A stretch of DNA of 64,000 nucleotides from Calliopsis andreniformis (Eukaryota; Arthropoda; Insecta; Hymenoptera; Andrenidae), in contig NW_027480449.1 in the NCBI RefSeq assembly GCF_051401765.1, positions 930,001 to 994,000 of the forward strand, read 5' to 3'. Below are positions 1 through 11,122 of the stretch, in pieces. The notes beneath the pieces were generated by a model, which worked only from the letters and a program-made list of their open reading frames with translations, did no database searches and was not told the origin of the DNA. The translations under genes and the position numbers were made by a program. How positions within the stretch are numbered: position 1 is the stretch's first letter; the number at the start of each line of letters is the position of its first letter.

Positions 1-2379
1 TCAGTGTCAGGAGCAGTGCCAGTGTCAGTATCAGGAGCATTGTCAGTGTCAGGAGCAGTGTCAGGAACAGTGTCAGGAGCAGTGTCAGGAGCATTGATAG
101 TATCAGCAGCAGTGTCAGGAACACTGGCAGGAGCAGTGTCTATGCCTGGACCTGTGTCAGGAGCAGTGTCAGTGTCTGCAGCAATGTCACGAGCAGTGTC
201 AGGAGCAGTCTCAGTGTCAGTAGCAGTGTCAGGAGCAGTGTCAGTGTCAGGAGCAGTGCCAGTGTCAGTATCAGGAGCAGTGCCAGTGTCAGGAGCAGTG
301 TATGGAGCAGTGTCTCTGTCAGGAGCAGTGTCAGGAGCATTGTCAGTATCAGAAGCAGTGTCTGTGTCAGGAGCAGTGTCAGGAGCAGCGTCAGTGTTAG
401 GAGCAGTTTGAGGAGCAGTGTCAGTGACAGGAGCAGTGCCAGACGCTGTGTCAGTGTCTGGAACAGTGTCAGGAGTAGTGTCAGGAGCAGGGTCAGTGTC
501 AGGAGCAGTGTCAGGAGCAGTGTCAGGAGCAGTGTCAGTGTCTGTAGCAGTGTGAGGAGCAGCGTCAGTGTCAGTATCAGGAGCAGTGTCAGTGTCAGGA
601 GCAGTTTCAGGACCAGTGCCAGTGTCAGAAGCAGTGTCAGGACCAGTGTCAGTGACAGGAGCAGTGTCAGTGTCAGGAGCAGTGTCAGGAGCAGTGTCTG
701 TATCAGGAGCATTGTCAGTATCAGCAGCAGTGTCGGTGTCCGGAGCAGAGTCAGGAGCAGCGTCAGTTCCAGGAGCATTTTGAGGAACAGTGTCAGTGTC
801 AGAAGCAGTGTCTGTGCCAGGAGCAGTGTGAAGAGCAGTGTCAGTGTCAGGAGCAGTTTCAGGAGCACTGTCAGGATCTGCAGCAGTGTCTGTGTCAGGA
901 GCTGAGTCAGGAGCAGTGTCAGGGATCGTGTCAGTGACAGTAGCTTAGTCAGGAGCAGTGTCAGTGTCAGCAGCAGTGTTAGGAGCAGTGTCAGGGGCAG
1001 TTTCAGTGTCAGGAGCAATGCCAGGAGCAGTGTCAGTGTCAGGAGCAGTGTCAGTGTCAGTATCAGGAGCAGTGTCAGTGTCAGGAACAGCGTGAGGAGC
1101 AGTGTCTGGAGCAGTGTCAGTGGTAGGAGCAGTGTCAGTGTCTGTAGCAGTGTGAGGAGCAGTGTCAGCGTCAGTGTCAGGAGCAGTGTCAGTGACAGGA
1201 GCAGTTTCAGGACCAGTGCCAGTGTCAGAAGCAGTGTCAGGACCAGTGTCAGTGTCAGGACCAGTGTCAGTGTCAGGATCAGAGTCAGTATCAGGAGCAG
1301 TGTCAGTGTCAGGAGCAGTTTCAGGACCGGTGCCTGTGTCAGAAGCAGTGCCAGGAGCTGTGTCAGTGTCTGGAACAGTATCAGGAGTAGTGTCAGGAGC
1401 AGGGTCAGTGTCAGGAGCAGTGTCAGGAGCAGTGTCAGGAGCAGTGTCAGTGTCTGTAGCAGTGTGAGGAGCAGTGTCAGCGTCAGTATCAGGAGCAGTG
1501 TCAGTGACAGGAGCAGTTTCAGGACCAGTGCCAGTGTCAGAAGCAGTGTCAGGACCAGTGTCAGTGTCAGGAGCAGTGTCAGTATCAGGAGCAGTGTCAG
1601 TGTCAGGAGCAGTTTCAGGACCAGTGCCTGTGTCAGAAGCAGTGACAGGAGCAGTGTCAGTGTCTGTAGCAGTGTGAGGAGCAGTGTCAGCGTCAGTATC
1701 AGGAGCAGTGTCAGTGACAGGAGCAGTTTCAGGACCAGTGCCAGTGTCAGAAGCAGTGTCAGGACCAGTGTCAGTGTCAGGACCAGTGTCAGTGTCAGGA
1801 TCAGAGTCAGTATCAGGAGCTGTGTCAGTATCAGGAGCAGTGTCAGGAGGAGTGTCTGGAGCAGTGTCAGGAGCAGTGTCAGTATCAGGCTCAGTGTAAG
1901 TGTCAGGAGCAGTGTCAGGAGCAGTGTCAGTGCCAGGAGCAGTGTCAGTCCAGTGTAAGTGTCAGGAGCAGTGTCAGGAGCAGTGTCAGTGTCAGGAGCA
2001 GTGTCAGGAGCATTCCCAAGAACAGCAGCAGTGCCAGTGTCAGCAGCAGTGTCAGGAGCAGTGTCAGAGTCAGGAGCAATGTCAGGAGCAGTGTCAGGAG
2101 CTGTGTCAGTGTCAGGAGCAGTGTCAGGGACATTGTCAGGATCAGCAGCAGTGTCTGTGTCAGGAGCAGTGTCAGGAGCAGTGTCAGTGTCAGGAGAAGT
2201 GTCAGGAGCAGCGTCAGGAGCAGTGTCAGGACCAGTGCCAGTGTCAGGATCAGCGTCAGTGTGAGCAGCAGTGTCAGGAACACTGGCAGGAGCGGTGTCT
2301 ATGTCAGGAGCATTGTCAGTATCAGCTGAAGTGTCTGTGACAGGAGCAGTGTCAGGAGCAGGGTCAGTGTCAGGAGCAG
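1..2379. repeat. Block A, copy 1 (cut by window start)
   Basis: This segment reappears at 2682-5060 at a constant offset of 2681 bp, with the same order of rare variants, for example the GACGCTGTG near 440, AGCTTAGTC near 942 and the slip site at 1944-1959. Similarity stops sharply after 2379, where copy 2 continues with a different run. The left end is not visible, so the full unit may be longer. The open frames inside are products of the hexamer. Confidence 0.93.
1944..1959. other. Register-slip site type 1 (-1), seven copies
   Basis: The run GTCAGTCCAGTGTAAG lacks one base relative to the hexamer pattern. Other copies are at about 4625, 10127, 12417, 20898, 24342 and 24707, always followed by GTGTCAGGAGC. 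On the - strand, open DTAPDT runs change to TLLLTL runs exactly here. Confidence 0.92.
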
Positions 2380-2681
2380 TGTCAGGAGCAGCGTCAGTGT
2401 TAGGAGCAGTTTGAGGAGCAGTGTCAGTGTCAGGAGCAGTGACAGTGACAGCAGTAGTGCTAGGAACAGTGTCAGGAACAATGTCAGGAGCATTGTCCGT
2501 GACAAGAGCTGTGTCAGTAGCAGTGTAAGTGACAGGAGCAGTGTCAGTAGCACTGTCAGTGGCTGTAGCAGTGTAAGGAGCAGTGACAGTGTCAGTGTTA
2601 GTCGCAGTGTCAGTGTCAGGAGCTGTGTCAGGAGCAGTGTCAGGAGCAGTGTCAGTGTCAGGAGCAGTGTCAGGAGCAGTG
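2380..2681. repeat. Linker segment between A copies, shared with 17364-17665
   Basis: This 302-bp stretch is absent from the end of A copy 2 but is found again at offset 14984 near 17364-17665. In both places it runs on into the same sequence for about another 280 bp. It is richer than average in departures from the consensus (GTGCTAGGAAC, GTCCGTGACAAG, GTTAGTCGCAG), which makes it a useful tag for tracing this block. Confidence 0.85.
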
Positions 2682-5620
2682 TCAGTGTCAGGAGCAGTGC
2701 CAGTGTCAGTATCAGGAGCATTGTCAGTGTCAGGAGCAGTGTCAGGAACAGTGTCAGGAGCAGTGTCAGGAGCATTGATAGTATCAGCAGCAGTGTCAGG
2801 AACACTGGCAGGAGCAGTGTCTATGCCTGGACCTGTGTCAGGAGCAGTGTCAGTGTCTGCAGCAATGTCACGAGCAGTGTCAGGAGCAGTCTCAGTGTCA
2901 GTAGCAGTGTCAGGAGCAGTGTCAGTGTCAGGAGCAGTGCCAGTGTCAGTATCAGGAGCAGTGCCAGTGTCAGGAGCAGTGTATGGAGCAGTGTCTCTGT
3001 CAGGAGCAGTGTCAGGAGCATTGTCAGTATCAGAAGCAGTGTCTGTGTCAGGAGCAGTGTCAGGAGCAGCGTCAGTGTTAGGAGCAGTTTGAGGAGCAGT
3101 GTCAGTGACAGGAGCAGTGCCAGACGCTGTGTCAGTGTCTGGAACAGTGTCAGGAGTAGTGTCAGGAGCAGGGTCAGTGTCAGGAGCAGTGTCAGGAGCA
3201 GTGTCAGGAGCAGTGTCAGTGTCTGTAGCAGTGTGAGGAGCAGCGTCAGTGTCAGTATCAGGAGCAGTGTCAGTGTCAGGAGCAGTTTCAGGACCAGTGC
3301 CAGTGTCAGAAGCAGTGTCAGGACCAGTGTCAGTGACAGGAGCAGTGTCAGTGTCAGGAGCAGTGTCAGGAGCAGTGTCTGTATCAGGAGCATTGTCAGT
3401 ATCAGCAGCAGTGTCGGTGTCCGGAGCAGAGTCAGGAGCAGCGTCAGTTCCAGGAGCATTTTGAGGAACAGTGTCAGTGTCAGAAGCAGTGTCTGTGCCA
3501 GGAGCAGTGTGAAGAGCAGTGTCAGTGTCAGGAGCAGTTTCAGGAGCACTGTCAGGATCTGCAGCAGTGTCTGTGTCAGGAGCTGAGTCAGGAGCAGTGT
3601 CAGGGATCGTGTCAGTGACAGTAGCTTAGTCAGGAGCAGTGTCAGTGTCAGCAGCAGTGTTAGGAGCAGTGTCAGGGGCAGTTTCAGTGTCAGGAGCAAT
3701 GCCAGGAGCAGTGTCAGTGTCAGGAGCAGTGTCAGTGTCAGTATCAGGAGCAGTGTCAGTGTCAGGAACAGCGTGAGGAGCAGTGTCTGGAGCAGTGTCA
3801 GTGGTAGGAGCAGTGTCAGTGTCTGTAGCAGTGTGAGGAGCAGTGTCAGCGTCAGTGTCAGGAGCAGTGTCAGTGACAGGAGCAGTTTCAGGACCAGTGC
3901 CAGTGTCAGAAGCAGTGTCAGGACCAGTGTCAGTGTCAGGACCAGTGTCAGTGTCAGGATCAGAGTCAGTATCAGGAGCAGTGTCAGTGTCAGGAGCAGT
4001 TTCAGGACCGGTGCCTGTGTCAGAAGCAGTGCCAGGAGCTGTGTCAGTGTCTGGAACAGTATCAGGAGTAGTGTCAGGAGCAGGGTCAGTGTCAGGAGCA
4101 GTGTCAGGAGCAGTGTCAGGAGCAGTGTCAGTGTCTGTAGCAGTGTGAGGAGCAGTGTCAGCGTCAGTATCAGGAGCAGTGTCAGTGACAGGAGCAGTTT
4201 CAGGACCAGTGCCAGTGTCAGAAGCAGTGTCAGGACCAGTGTCAGTGTCAGGAGCAGTGTCAGTATCAGGAGCAGTGTCAGTGTCAGGAGCAGTTTCAGG
4301 ACCAGTGCCTGTGTCAGAAGCAGTGACAGGAGCAGTGTCAGTGTCTGTAGCAGTGTGAGGAGCAGTGTCAGCGTCAGTATCAGGAGCAGTGTCAGTGACA
4401 GGAGCAGTTTCAGGACCAGTGCCAGTGTCAGAAGCAGTGTCAGGACCAGTGTCAGTGTCAGGACCAGTGTCAGTGTCAGGATCAGAGTCAGTATCAGGAG
4501 CTGTGTCAGTATCAGGAGCAGTGTCAGGAGGAGTGTCTGGAGCAGTGTCAGGAGCAGTGTCAGTATCAGGCTCAGTGTAAGTGTCAGGAGCAGTGTCAGG
4601 AGCAGTGTCAGTGCCAGGAGCAGTGTCAGTCCAGTGTAAGTGTCAGGAGCAGTGTCAGGAGCAGTGTCAGTGTCAGGAGCAGTGTCAGGAGCATTCCCAA
4701 GAACAGCAGCAGTGCCAGTGTCAGCAGCAGTGTCAGGAGCAGTGTCAGAGTCAGGAGCAATGTCAGGAGCAGTGTCAGGAGCTGTGTCAGTGTCAGGAGC
4801 AGTGTCAGGGACATTGTCAGGATCAGCAGCAGTGTCTGTGTCAGGAGCAGTGTCAGGAGCAGTGTCAGTGTCAGGAGAAGTGTCAGGAGCAGCGTCAGGA
4901 GCAGTGTCAGGACCAGTGCCAGTGTCAGGATCAGCGTCAGTGTGAGCAGCAGTGTCAGGAACACTGGCAGGAGCGGTGTCTATGTCAGGAGCATTGTCAG
5001 TATCAGCTGAAGTGTCTGTGACAGGAGCAGTGTCAGGAGCAGGGTCAGTGTCAGGAGCAGCGTCAGGAGCAGTGTCAGGGGCAGTGGCAGTGTCTGGAGC
5101 AGTGTCAGGAGCAGTGTCAGGGGCAGTGGCAGTGTATGGTGCAGTGTCAGGAGCAGTGTCAGGAGCAGTGACTGTAGCAGTGCCAGGAGCAGTGTCAATG
5201 CCAGGAGCAGTGTCAGGAGCAGTGTCAGTTTCAGGAGCTGTGTCTGGAGCATTCTCAGGATCAGCAGTAATGTCAGTGTCTGGAGCAGTGTCAGGAGTAG
5301 TGTCAGAATCAGGAGCAGTGTCAGGAGCAGTGTCAGTGTCAGGAGCAGTCTCAGGAGCAGTGCCAGTGCCAGATCTAGTGTGAGGAGCAGCGCCAGAGTC
5401 AGGAGCAGTGTCAGGACCAGTGTGAGTTTCAGGAGCAGTGTCAGGACCAGTGTCCGTGCCAGGAGCTGTGTCAGGAGCTGTTCCAGTGCCAGCAGCAGTG
5501 TCAGTGTCAATGTCAGAGTCAGCAGCAGTGTCAGGAGCAGTATCAGCAGCAGTGTCAGCGTCAGGAGCTGTGTCAGGAGCAGTGTCAGCGTTAGGAGGAG
5601 TGTCAGGAGCAATGTCAGGA
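2682..5620. repeat. Block A, copy 2, with 3' extension
   Basis: Positions 2682-5060 copy 1-2379. Positions 3091-5620 are copied again at 8593-11122 (offset 5502), so the block extends about 560 bp further right than copy 1 shows. Within the extension are G-rich variants (CAGGGGCAGTGGCAG near 5080 and 5126) that are rare elsewhere. The copy ends where 5621 reads CCAGTG and 11123 reads GCTGTG. Confidence 0.92.
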
Positions 5621-6814
5621 CCAGTGCCAGTGCCAGAAGCAGTGTCAGGACCAGTGTCAGTGACAGGAGCAGTGTCAGGAGTAGTGTCAGGAGCAGTGTC
5701 AGGAGCAGTGTCAGGAGCATTGTCAGCATCAGCAGCAGTGCCTGTGTCAGGAGCAGTTCCAGGAGCACTGTCAGTGTCAGGTGCAGTGTGAGGAGCCGTG
5801 TCAGCGACAGGAGCAGTGCCAGGTGCATTGTCAGTATCAGCAGGAGTGTCCGTGTCAGGAGCAGTGTCAGGAGCAGTGTCAGTGTAAGGAGCAGTGTCAG
5901 TGTCAGGAGCAGTGTCAGTGTCAGGAGCAGCGTCAGGAGCAGTGTCAGTGTCAGCAGCAGTGTCAGCAGCAGTGTCAGGAGCAGCATCAGGGTCAGGAGC
6001 AGTGTCAGGACCAGTGCCAGTGACAGGAGCAGTGTCAGTGTGAGCAGCAGTGCCAGGAACAGTGGCAGGAGCAGTGTCGCTGACCCGAGCTGTGTCAGGA
6101 GCAGTGTCAGTGTCATTAGCAGTGTCACGAGCGGTGTCAGTGTCATGAGCAGTGCCAGTGTCAGTGCCAGGAGCAGTGTCAGTGTCTGCAGCAATGTCAC
6201 GAGCAGTGTCAGGAGCAGTCTCAGTGTCAGTAGCAGTGTCAGGAGCAGTGTCAGTGTCAGGAGCAGTGCCAGTGTCAGTATCAGGAGCATTGTCAGTGTC
6301 AGGAGCAGTGTCAGGAACAGTGTCAGGAGCAGTGTCAGGAGCATTGATAGTATCAGCAGCAGTGCCAGTGTGAGCAGCAGTGTCAGGAACACTGGCAGGA
6401 GCAGTGTCTATGTCAGGAGCTGTGTCAGGAGCAGTGTCAGTGTCTGGAGCAATGTCACGAGCAGTGTCAGGAGCAGTGTCAGTGTCAGTAGCAGTGTCAG
6501 GAGGAGTGTATGTGCCAGTGTCTGAAGCAGTGTCAGGAGCAGTGTAAGGAGCACTGACAGTGTCAGTGTCAGGAGCAGTGTCAGCGTCAGGACCAGTGCC
6601 AGAGTCAGGATCAGTGTCAGTGTGAGCAGCAGTGTCATGAACACTGGCAGGAGCAGTGTCTATGTCAGGAGCTGTGTCAGGAGCAGTGTCAGTGTCAGGA
6701 GCAGTGTCAGGAGCAGTGTCAGTGTCAGCGTCAGGAGCAGTGTCAGTGTCAGGAGCAGTGTCAGGACCAGTGCCAGTGTCAGAAGCAGTGTCAGGACCAG
6801 TGTCAGTGACAGGA
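5621..6814. repeat. Rearranged copy of the 1710-bp block H sequence
   Basis: Positions 5621-6175 match 16712-17266 (offset 11091), while 6176-6740 match 16121-16685 (offset 9945). The two pieces are in the opposite order to the 16-17 kb copy. That order is expected if an ancestral tandem pair of block H was sampled with a different phase. It also holds a CGCTGACCCGAG variant near 6078 that recurs at 17168. Confidence 0.82.
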
Positions 6815-8025
6815 GCTGTGTCAGGAGCAGTGTCAGTGGCATTAGCTGTGTCAGGAGCAGTGTCAGTGTCATGAGCAGTGCCAGTGTCAGTATCAGGAGT
6901 AGTGTCAGTGTCAGTGTCAGTAGCAGTGTCTGGAGCAGTGTCAGTGTCTGTAGCACGCAAAGTGTCAGTGTCAGGTGCAATGTCAGGAGCAGTGTCAGTG
7001 TCAGGAGCAGTCCCAGGAGCATTGTCAGGATCAGCAGCAGTGTCTGTGACAGGAGCAGTGACAGTAGCAGTGAGAGTGTAAGTATCAGGAGCATTGTCGG
7101 TATCAGCAGCAGTGCCTGTGTCAGGACCAGTGTCATGAGCGGTGTCAGTGTGAGGAGCTGTGTGAGAAGCAGTGTCTGTGTCAGGAGCAGTGTCAGTGTC
7201 AGCAGCAGTGTCAGCAGCAGTATCAGGAGCAGTTTCAGTGTCAGAAGCTGTGTCAGGTGCAATGTCAGGAGCAGTGCCAGTGTCAGGAGCAGTGTCAGCA
7301 ACAGTGTCAGGAGCAGTGTCAGGAACATTGTCAGTATCAGCAGCAGTGCCAGTGTGAGCAGCAGTGTCAGGAACACTGGCAGGAGCAGTGTCTATGTCAG
7401 GAGCTGTGTCAGGAGCAGTGTCAGTGTCTTCAGCAATGTCACGAGCAGTGTCAGGAGCAGTGTCAGTGTCAGTAGCAGTGTCAGGAGCAGTGTCAGTGTC
7501 AGGAGCAGTGTCAGGAGCAGTGTCAGTGTCATCGTCAGGAGCAGTGTCAGTGTCAGGAGCAGTGTCAGGACTAGTGCCAGTGTCAGAAGCAGTGTCAGGA
7601 CCAGTGTCAGTGACGGGAGCAGTGTCAGGAGTAGTGTCAGGAGCAGTGTCAGGAGCAGTGTCAGGAGCATTGTCAGCATCAGCAGCAGTGCCTGTGTCAG
7701 GTGCTGTGTCAGGAGCAGTGTCAGTGTCTGTAGCAATGTCACGAGCAGTGTCAGGAGCAGTCTCAGTGTCAGTAGCAGTGTCAGGAGCAGTGTCTGTGAC
7801 AGGAGCAGTGTCAGTAGCAGTGAGAGTGTTAGTATCAGGAGCATTGTCAGTATCAGCAGCAGTGTCTGTGTCAGGAGCAGCGTCAGGAGCAGTGTCAGGA
7901 CCAGTGCCAGCGTCAGGATCAGTGTCAGTGTGAGCAGCAGTGTCAGGAACACTGGCAGGAGCAGTGTCTATGTCAGGAGCTGTGTCAGGAGCAGTGTCAG
8001 TGTCTGCAGCAATGTCACGAGCAGT
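6815..8025. repeat. Block E, copy 1
   Basis: The segment is copied at 19063-20273 at a constant offset of 12248 bp and in part at 34686-35182. Distinctive tags are GGCATTAGCTG near 6838, TGTAGCACGCAAAG near 6950 and CCCAGGAGCATTG near 7012. The right edge is sharp: after GCAGT at 8021-8025 copy 1 continues GTCAGG while copy 2 joins block A sequence. Confidence 0.9.
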
Positions 8026-8592
8026 GTCAGGAGCAGTGTCAGTGTCAGTAGCAGTGTCAGGAGCAGTGTCAGTGTCCGGAGCGGTGCCAGTGTCAGTATC
8101 AGGAGCAGCGTCAGTGTCAGGAGTAGTGTCAGGAGCAGTGTCAGTGTCAGGAGCAGTGTCAGGACCAGTGCCAGTGCCAGAAGCAGTGTCAGGACCAGTG
8201 TCAGTGACAGGAGCAGTGTCAGGAGTAGTGTCAGGAGCAGTGTCAGGAGCAGTGTCAGGAGCATTGTCAGCATCAGCACCAGTGCCTGTGCCAGGGGCAG
8301 TGCCAGGAGCAGCGTCAGTGTCAGGTGCAGTGTGAGGATCCGTGTCAGCCACAGGAGCAGTGCCAGGTGCATTGTCAGTATGAGCAGGAGTGTCCGTGTC
8401 AGGAGCAGTGTCAGGAGCAGTGTCAGTGTAAGGAGCAGTGTCAGCGTCAGGTGCAGTGTCAGGGGAGCATTGTCATGATCAGCGCAGTGTCTGTATCAGG
8501 AGCAGTGTCAGGAGCTGTGTAAGTGTCTGGACCAGTGTCAGGAGTAGTGTCAGGAGCAGGGTCAGTGTCAGGAGCAGTGTCAGGAGCAGTGT
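8026..8592. repeat. Block F, copy 1, junction segment carrying a slip site
   Basis: The stretch from about 8220 to 8845, running into block A, matches 21157-21782 at offset 12937. It contains the first of twelve sites of the type CAGGGGAGCATTG followed by TCATGATCAGCGC (8460-8490), which shifts the hexamer register by +1. The - strand stretch with no stop from 8352 down to 2821 starts here at a GTG (8350-8352), not an ATG. Confidence 0.85.
8460..8490. other. Register-slip site type 2 (+1), twelve copies
   Basis: CAGGGGAGCATTG has two extra bases and the following GATCAGCGCAGTG lacks one, a net +1. Copies with TCATGATC start at 8460, 21397, 29336, 36397 and 59603. Copies with TCATGGTC start at 37580, 42830, 47629, 52428 and 61548. 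A variant with CAGACGAGC starts at 31541 and 32598. The three subtypes follow the block families. Confidence 0.92.
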
Positions 8593-11122
8593 GAGGAGCA
8601 GTGTCAGTGACAGGAGCAGTGCCAGACGCTGTGTCAGTGTCTGGAACAGTGTCAGGAGTAGTGTCAGGAGCAGGGTCAGTGTCAGGAGCAGTGTCAGGAG
8701 CAGTGTCAGGAGCAGTGTCAGTGTCTGTAGCAGTGTGAGGAGCAGCGTCAGTGTCAGTATCAGGAGCAGTGTCAGTGTCAGGAGCAGTTTCAGGACCAGT
8801 GCCAGTGTCAGAAGCAGTGTCAGGACCAGTGTCAGTGACAGGAGCAGTGTCAGTGTCAGGAGCAGTGTCAGGAGCAGTGTCTGTATCAGGAGCATTGTCA
8901 GTATCAGCAGCAGTGTCGGTGTCCGGAGCAGAGTCAGGAGCAGCGTCAGTTCCAGGAGCATTTTGAGGAACAGTGTCAGTGTCAGAAGCAGTGTCTGTGC
9001 CAGGAGCAGTGTGAAGAGCAGTGTCAGTGTCAGGAGCAGTTTCAGGAGCACTGTCAGGATCTGCAGCAGTGTCTGTGTCAGGAGCTGAGTCAGGAGCAGT
9101 GTCAGGGATCGTGTCAGTGACAGTAGCTTAGTCAGGAGCAGTGTCAGTGTCAGCAGCAGTGTTAGGAGCAGTGTCAGGGGCAGTTTCAGTGTCAGGAGCA
9201 ATGCCAGGAGCAGTGTCAGTGTCAGGAGCAGTGTCAGTGTCAGTATCAGGAGCAGTGTCAGTGTCAGGAACAGCGTGAGGAGCAGTGTCTGGAGCAGTGT
9301 CAGTGGTAGGAGCAGTGTCAGTGTCTGTAGCAGTGTGAGGAGCAGTGTCAGCGTCAGTGTCAGGAGCAGTGTCAGTGACAGGAGCAGTTTCAGGACCAGT
9401 GCCAGTGTCAGAAGCAGTGTCAGGACCAGTGTCAGTGTCAGGACCAGTGTCAGTGTCAGGATCAGAGTCAGTATCAGGAGCAGTGTCAGTGTCAGGAGCA
9501 GTTTCAGGACCGGTGCCTGTGTCAGAAGCAGTGCCAGGAGCTGTGTCAGTGTCTGGAACAGTATCAGGAGTAGTGTCAGGAGCAGGGTCAGTGTCAGGAG
9601 CAGTGTCAGGAGCAGTGTCAGGAGCAGTGTCAGTGTCTGTAGCAGTGTGAGGAGCAGTGTCAGCGTCAGTATCAGGAGCAGTGTCAGTGACAGGAGCAGG
9701 TTCAGGACCAGTGCCAGTGTCAGAAGCAGTGTCAGGACCAGTGTCAGTGTCAGGAGCAGTGTCAGTATCAGGAGCAGTGTCAGTGTCAGGAGCAGTTTCA
9801 GGACCAGTGCCTGTGTCAGAAGCAGTGACAGGAGCAGTGTCAGTGTCTGTAGCAGTGTGAGGAGCAGTGTCAGCGTCAGTATCAGGAGCAGTGTCAGTGA
9901 CAGGAGCAGTTTCAGGACCAGTGCCAGTGTCAGAAGCAGTGTCAGGACCAGTGTCAGTGTCAGGACCAGTGTCAGTGTCAGGATCAGAGTCAGTATCAGG
10001 AGCTGTGTCAGTATCAGGAGCAGTGTCAGGAGGAGTGTCTGGAGCAGTGTCAGGAGCAGTGTCAGTATCAGGCTCAGTGTAAGTGTCAGGAGCAGTGTCA
10101 GGAGCAGTGTCAGTGCCAGGAGCAGTGTCAGTCCAGTGTAAGTGTCAGGAGCAGTGTCAGGAGCAGTGTCAGTGTCAGGAGCAGTGTCAGGAGCATTCCC
10201 AAGAACAGCAGCAGTGCCAGTGTCAGCAGCAGTGTCAGGAGCAGTGTCAGAGTCAGGAGCAATGTCAGGAGCAGTGTCAGGAGCTGTGTCAGTGTCAGGA
10301 GCAGTGTCAGGGACATTGTCAGGATCAGCAGCAGTGTCTGTGTCAGGAGCAGTGTCAGGAGCAGTGTCAGTGTCAGGAGAAGTGTCAGGAGCAGCGTCAG
10401 GAGCAGTGTCAGGACCAGTGCCAGTGTCAGGATCAGCGTCAGTGTGAGCAGCAGTGTCAGGAACACTGGCAGGAGCGGTGTCTATGTCAGGAGCATTGTC
10501 AGTATCAGCTGAAGTGTCTGTGACAGGAGCAGTGTCAGGAGCAGGGTCAGTGTCAGGAGCAGCGTCAGGAGCAGTGTCAGGGGCAGTGGCAGTGTCTGGA
10601 GCAGTGTCAGGAGCAGTGTCAGGGGCAGTGGCAGTGTATGGTGCAGTGTCAGGAGCAGTGTCAGGAGCAGTGACTGTAGCAGTGCCAGGAGCAGTGTCAA
10701 TGCCAGGAGCAGTGTCAGGAGCAGTGTCAGTTTCAGGAGCTGTGTCTGGAGCATTCTCAGGATCAGCAGTAATGTCAGTGTCTGGAGCAGTGTCAGGAGT
10801 AGTGTCAGAATCAGGAGCAGTGTCAGGAGCAGTGTCAGTGTCAGGAGCAGTCTCAGGAGCAGTGCCAGTGCCAGATCTAGTGTGAGGAGCAGCGCCAGAG
10901 TCAGGAGCAGTGTCAGGACCAGTGTGAGTTTCAGGAGCAGTGTCAGGACCAGTGTCCGTGCCAGGAGCTGTGTCAGGAGCTGTTCCAGTGCCAGCAGCAG
11001 TGTCAGTGTCAATGTCAGAGTCAGCAGCAGTGTCAGGAGCAGTATCAGCAGCAGTGTCAGCGTCAGGAGCTGTGTCAGGAGCAGTGTCAGCGTTAGGAGG
11101 AGTGTCAGGAGCAATGTCAGGA
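8593..11122. repeat. Block A, copy 3
   Basis: The 2530 bp match 3091-5620 at offset 5502. The left edge is near 8590, where the shared GAGGAGCAG run begins and the upstream bases differ. The right 1.1 kb of this copy is also the start of the larger duplicated segment D1. A private G at 9700 (CAGGTTCAGG, where the other copies read CAGTTTCAGG) is one of the few differences from copies 1 and 2. Confidence 0.92.

Noticed and set aside
4..411. Many SGAVSV, QEQCQC and TLLLTL repeat proteins of 60-500 residues across the window
   Set aside because: All are shadows of the same units in other frames, overlap one another on both strands and have no ATG start with a plausible context, signal peptide with a distinct mature domain, or unique sequence. 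The TLLLTL runs look like membrane segments only because CTG and CTC encode leucine.
935..950. AGCTTAGTC variant as a conserved stop or signal
   Set aside because: It recurs at 3625, 9126, 22812, 30015, 30895 and 60271, but always inside copied blocks, so repetition reflects duplication and not function.
1951..1960. Splice donor-like GTGTAAGTG at slip type 1 sites
   Set aside because: The base before GTAAGT is T and not the usual G. The motif is copied with the block, and there are no exons with unique coding content on either side.
2821..8352. Giant acidic Thr/Pro-rich (DTAPDT) protein on the - strand
   Set aside because: It changes to leucine/threonine repeats at the 1-bp slip near 4625, begins at GTG, and lies in a hexamer array where five of six frames are open by composition. 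The same applies to the - strand open runs at 14905-18609, 20216-21289 and 32615-34159.
8460..8490. Slip type 2 element as a mobile element insertion or recombinase site
   Set aside because: There are no target-site duplications, terminal inverted repeats or cargo. The sequence is explained by two extra bases and one lost base within ordinary hexamers, and its spread follows block copies.
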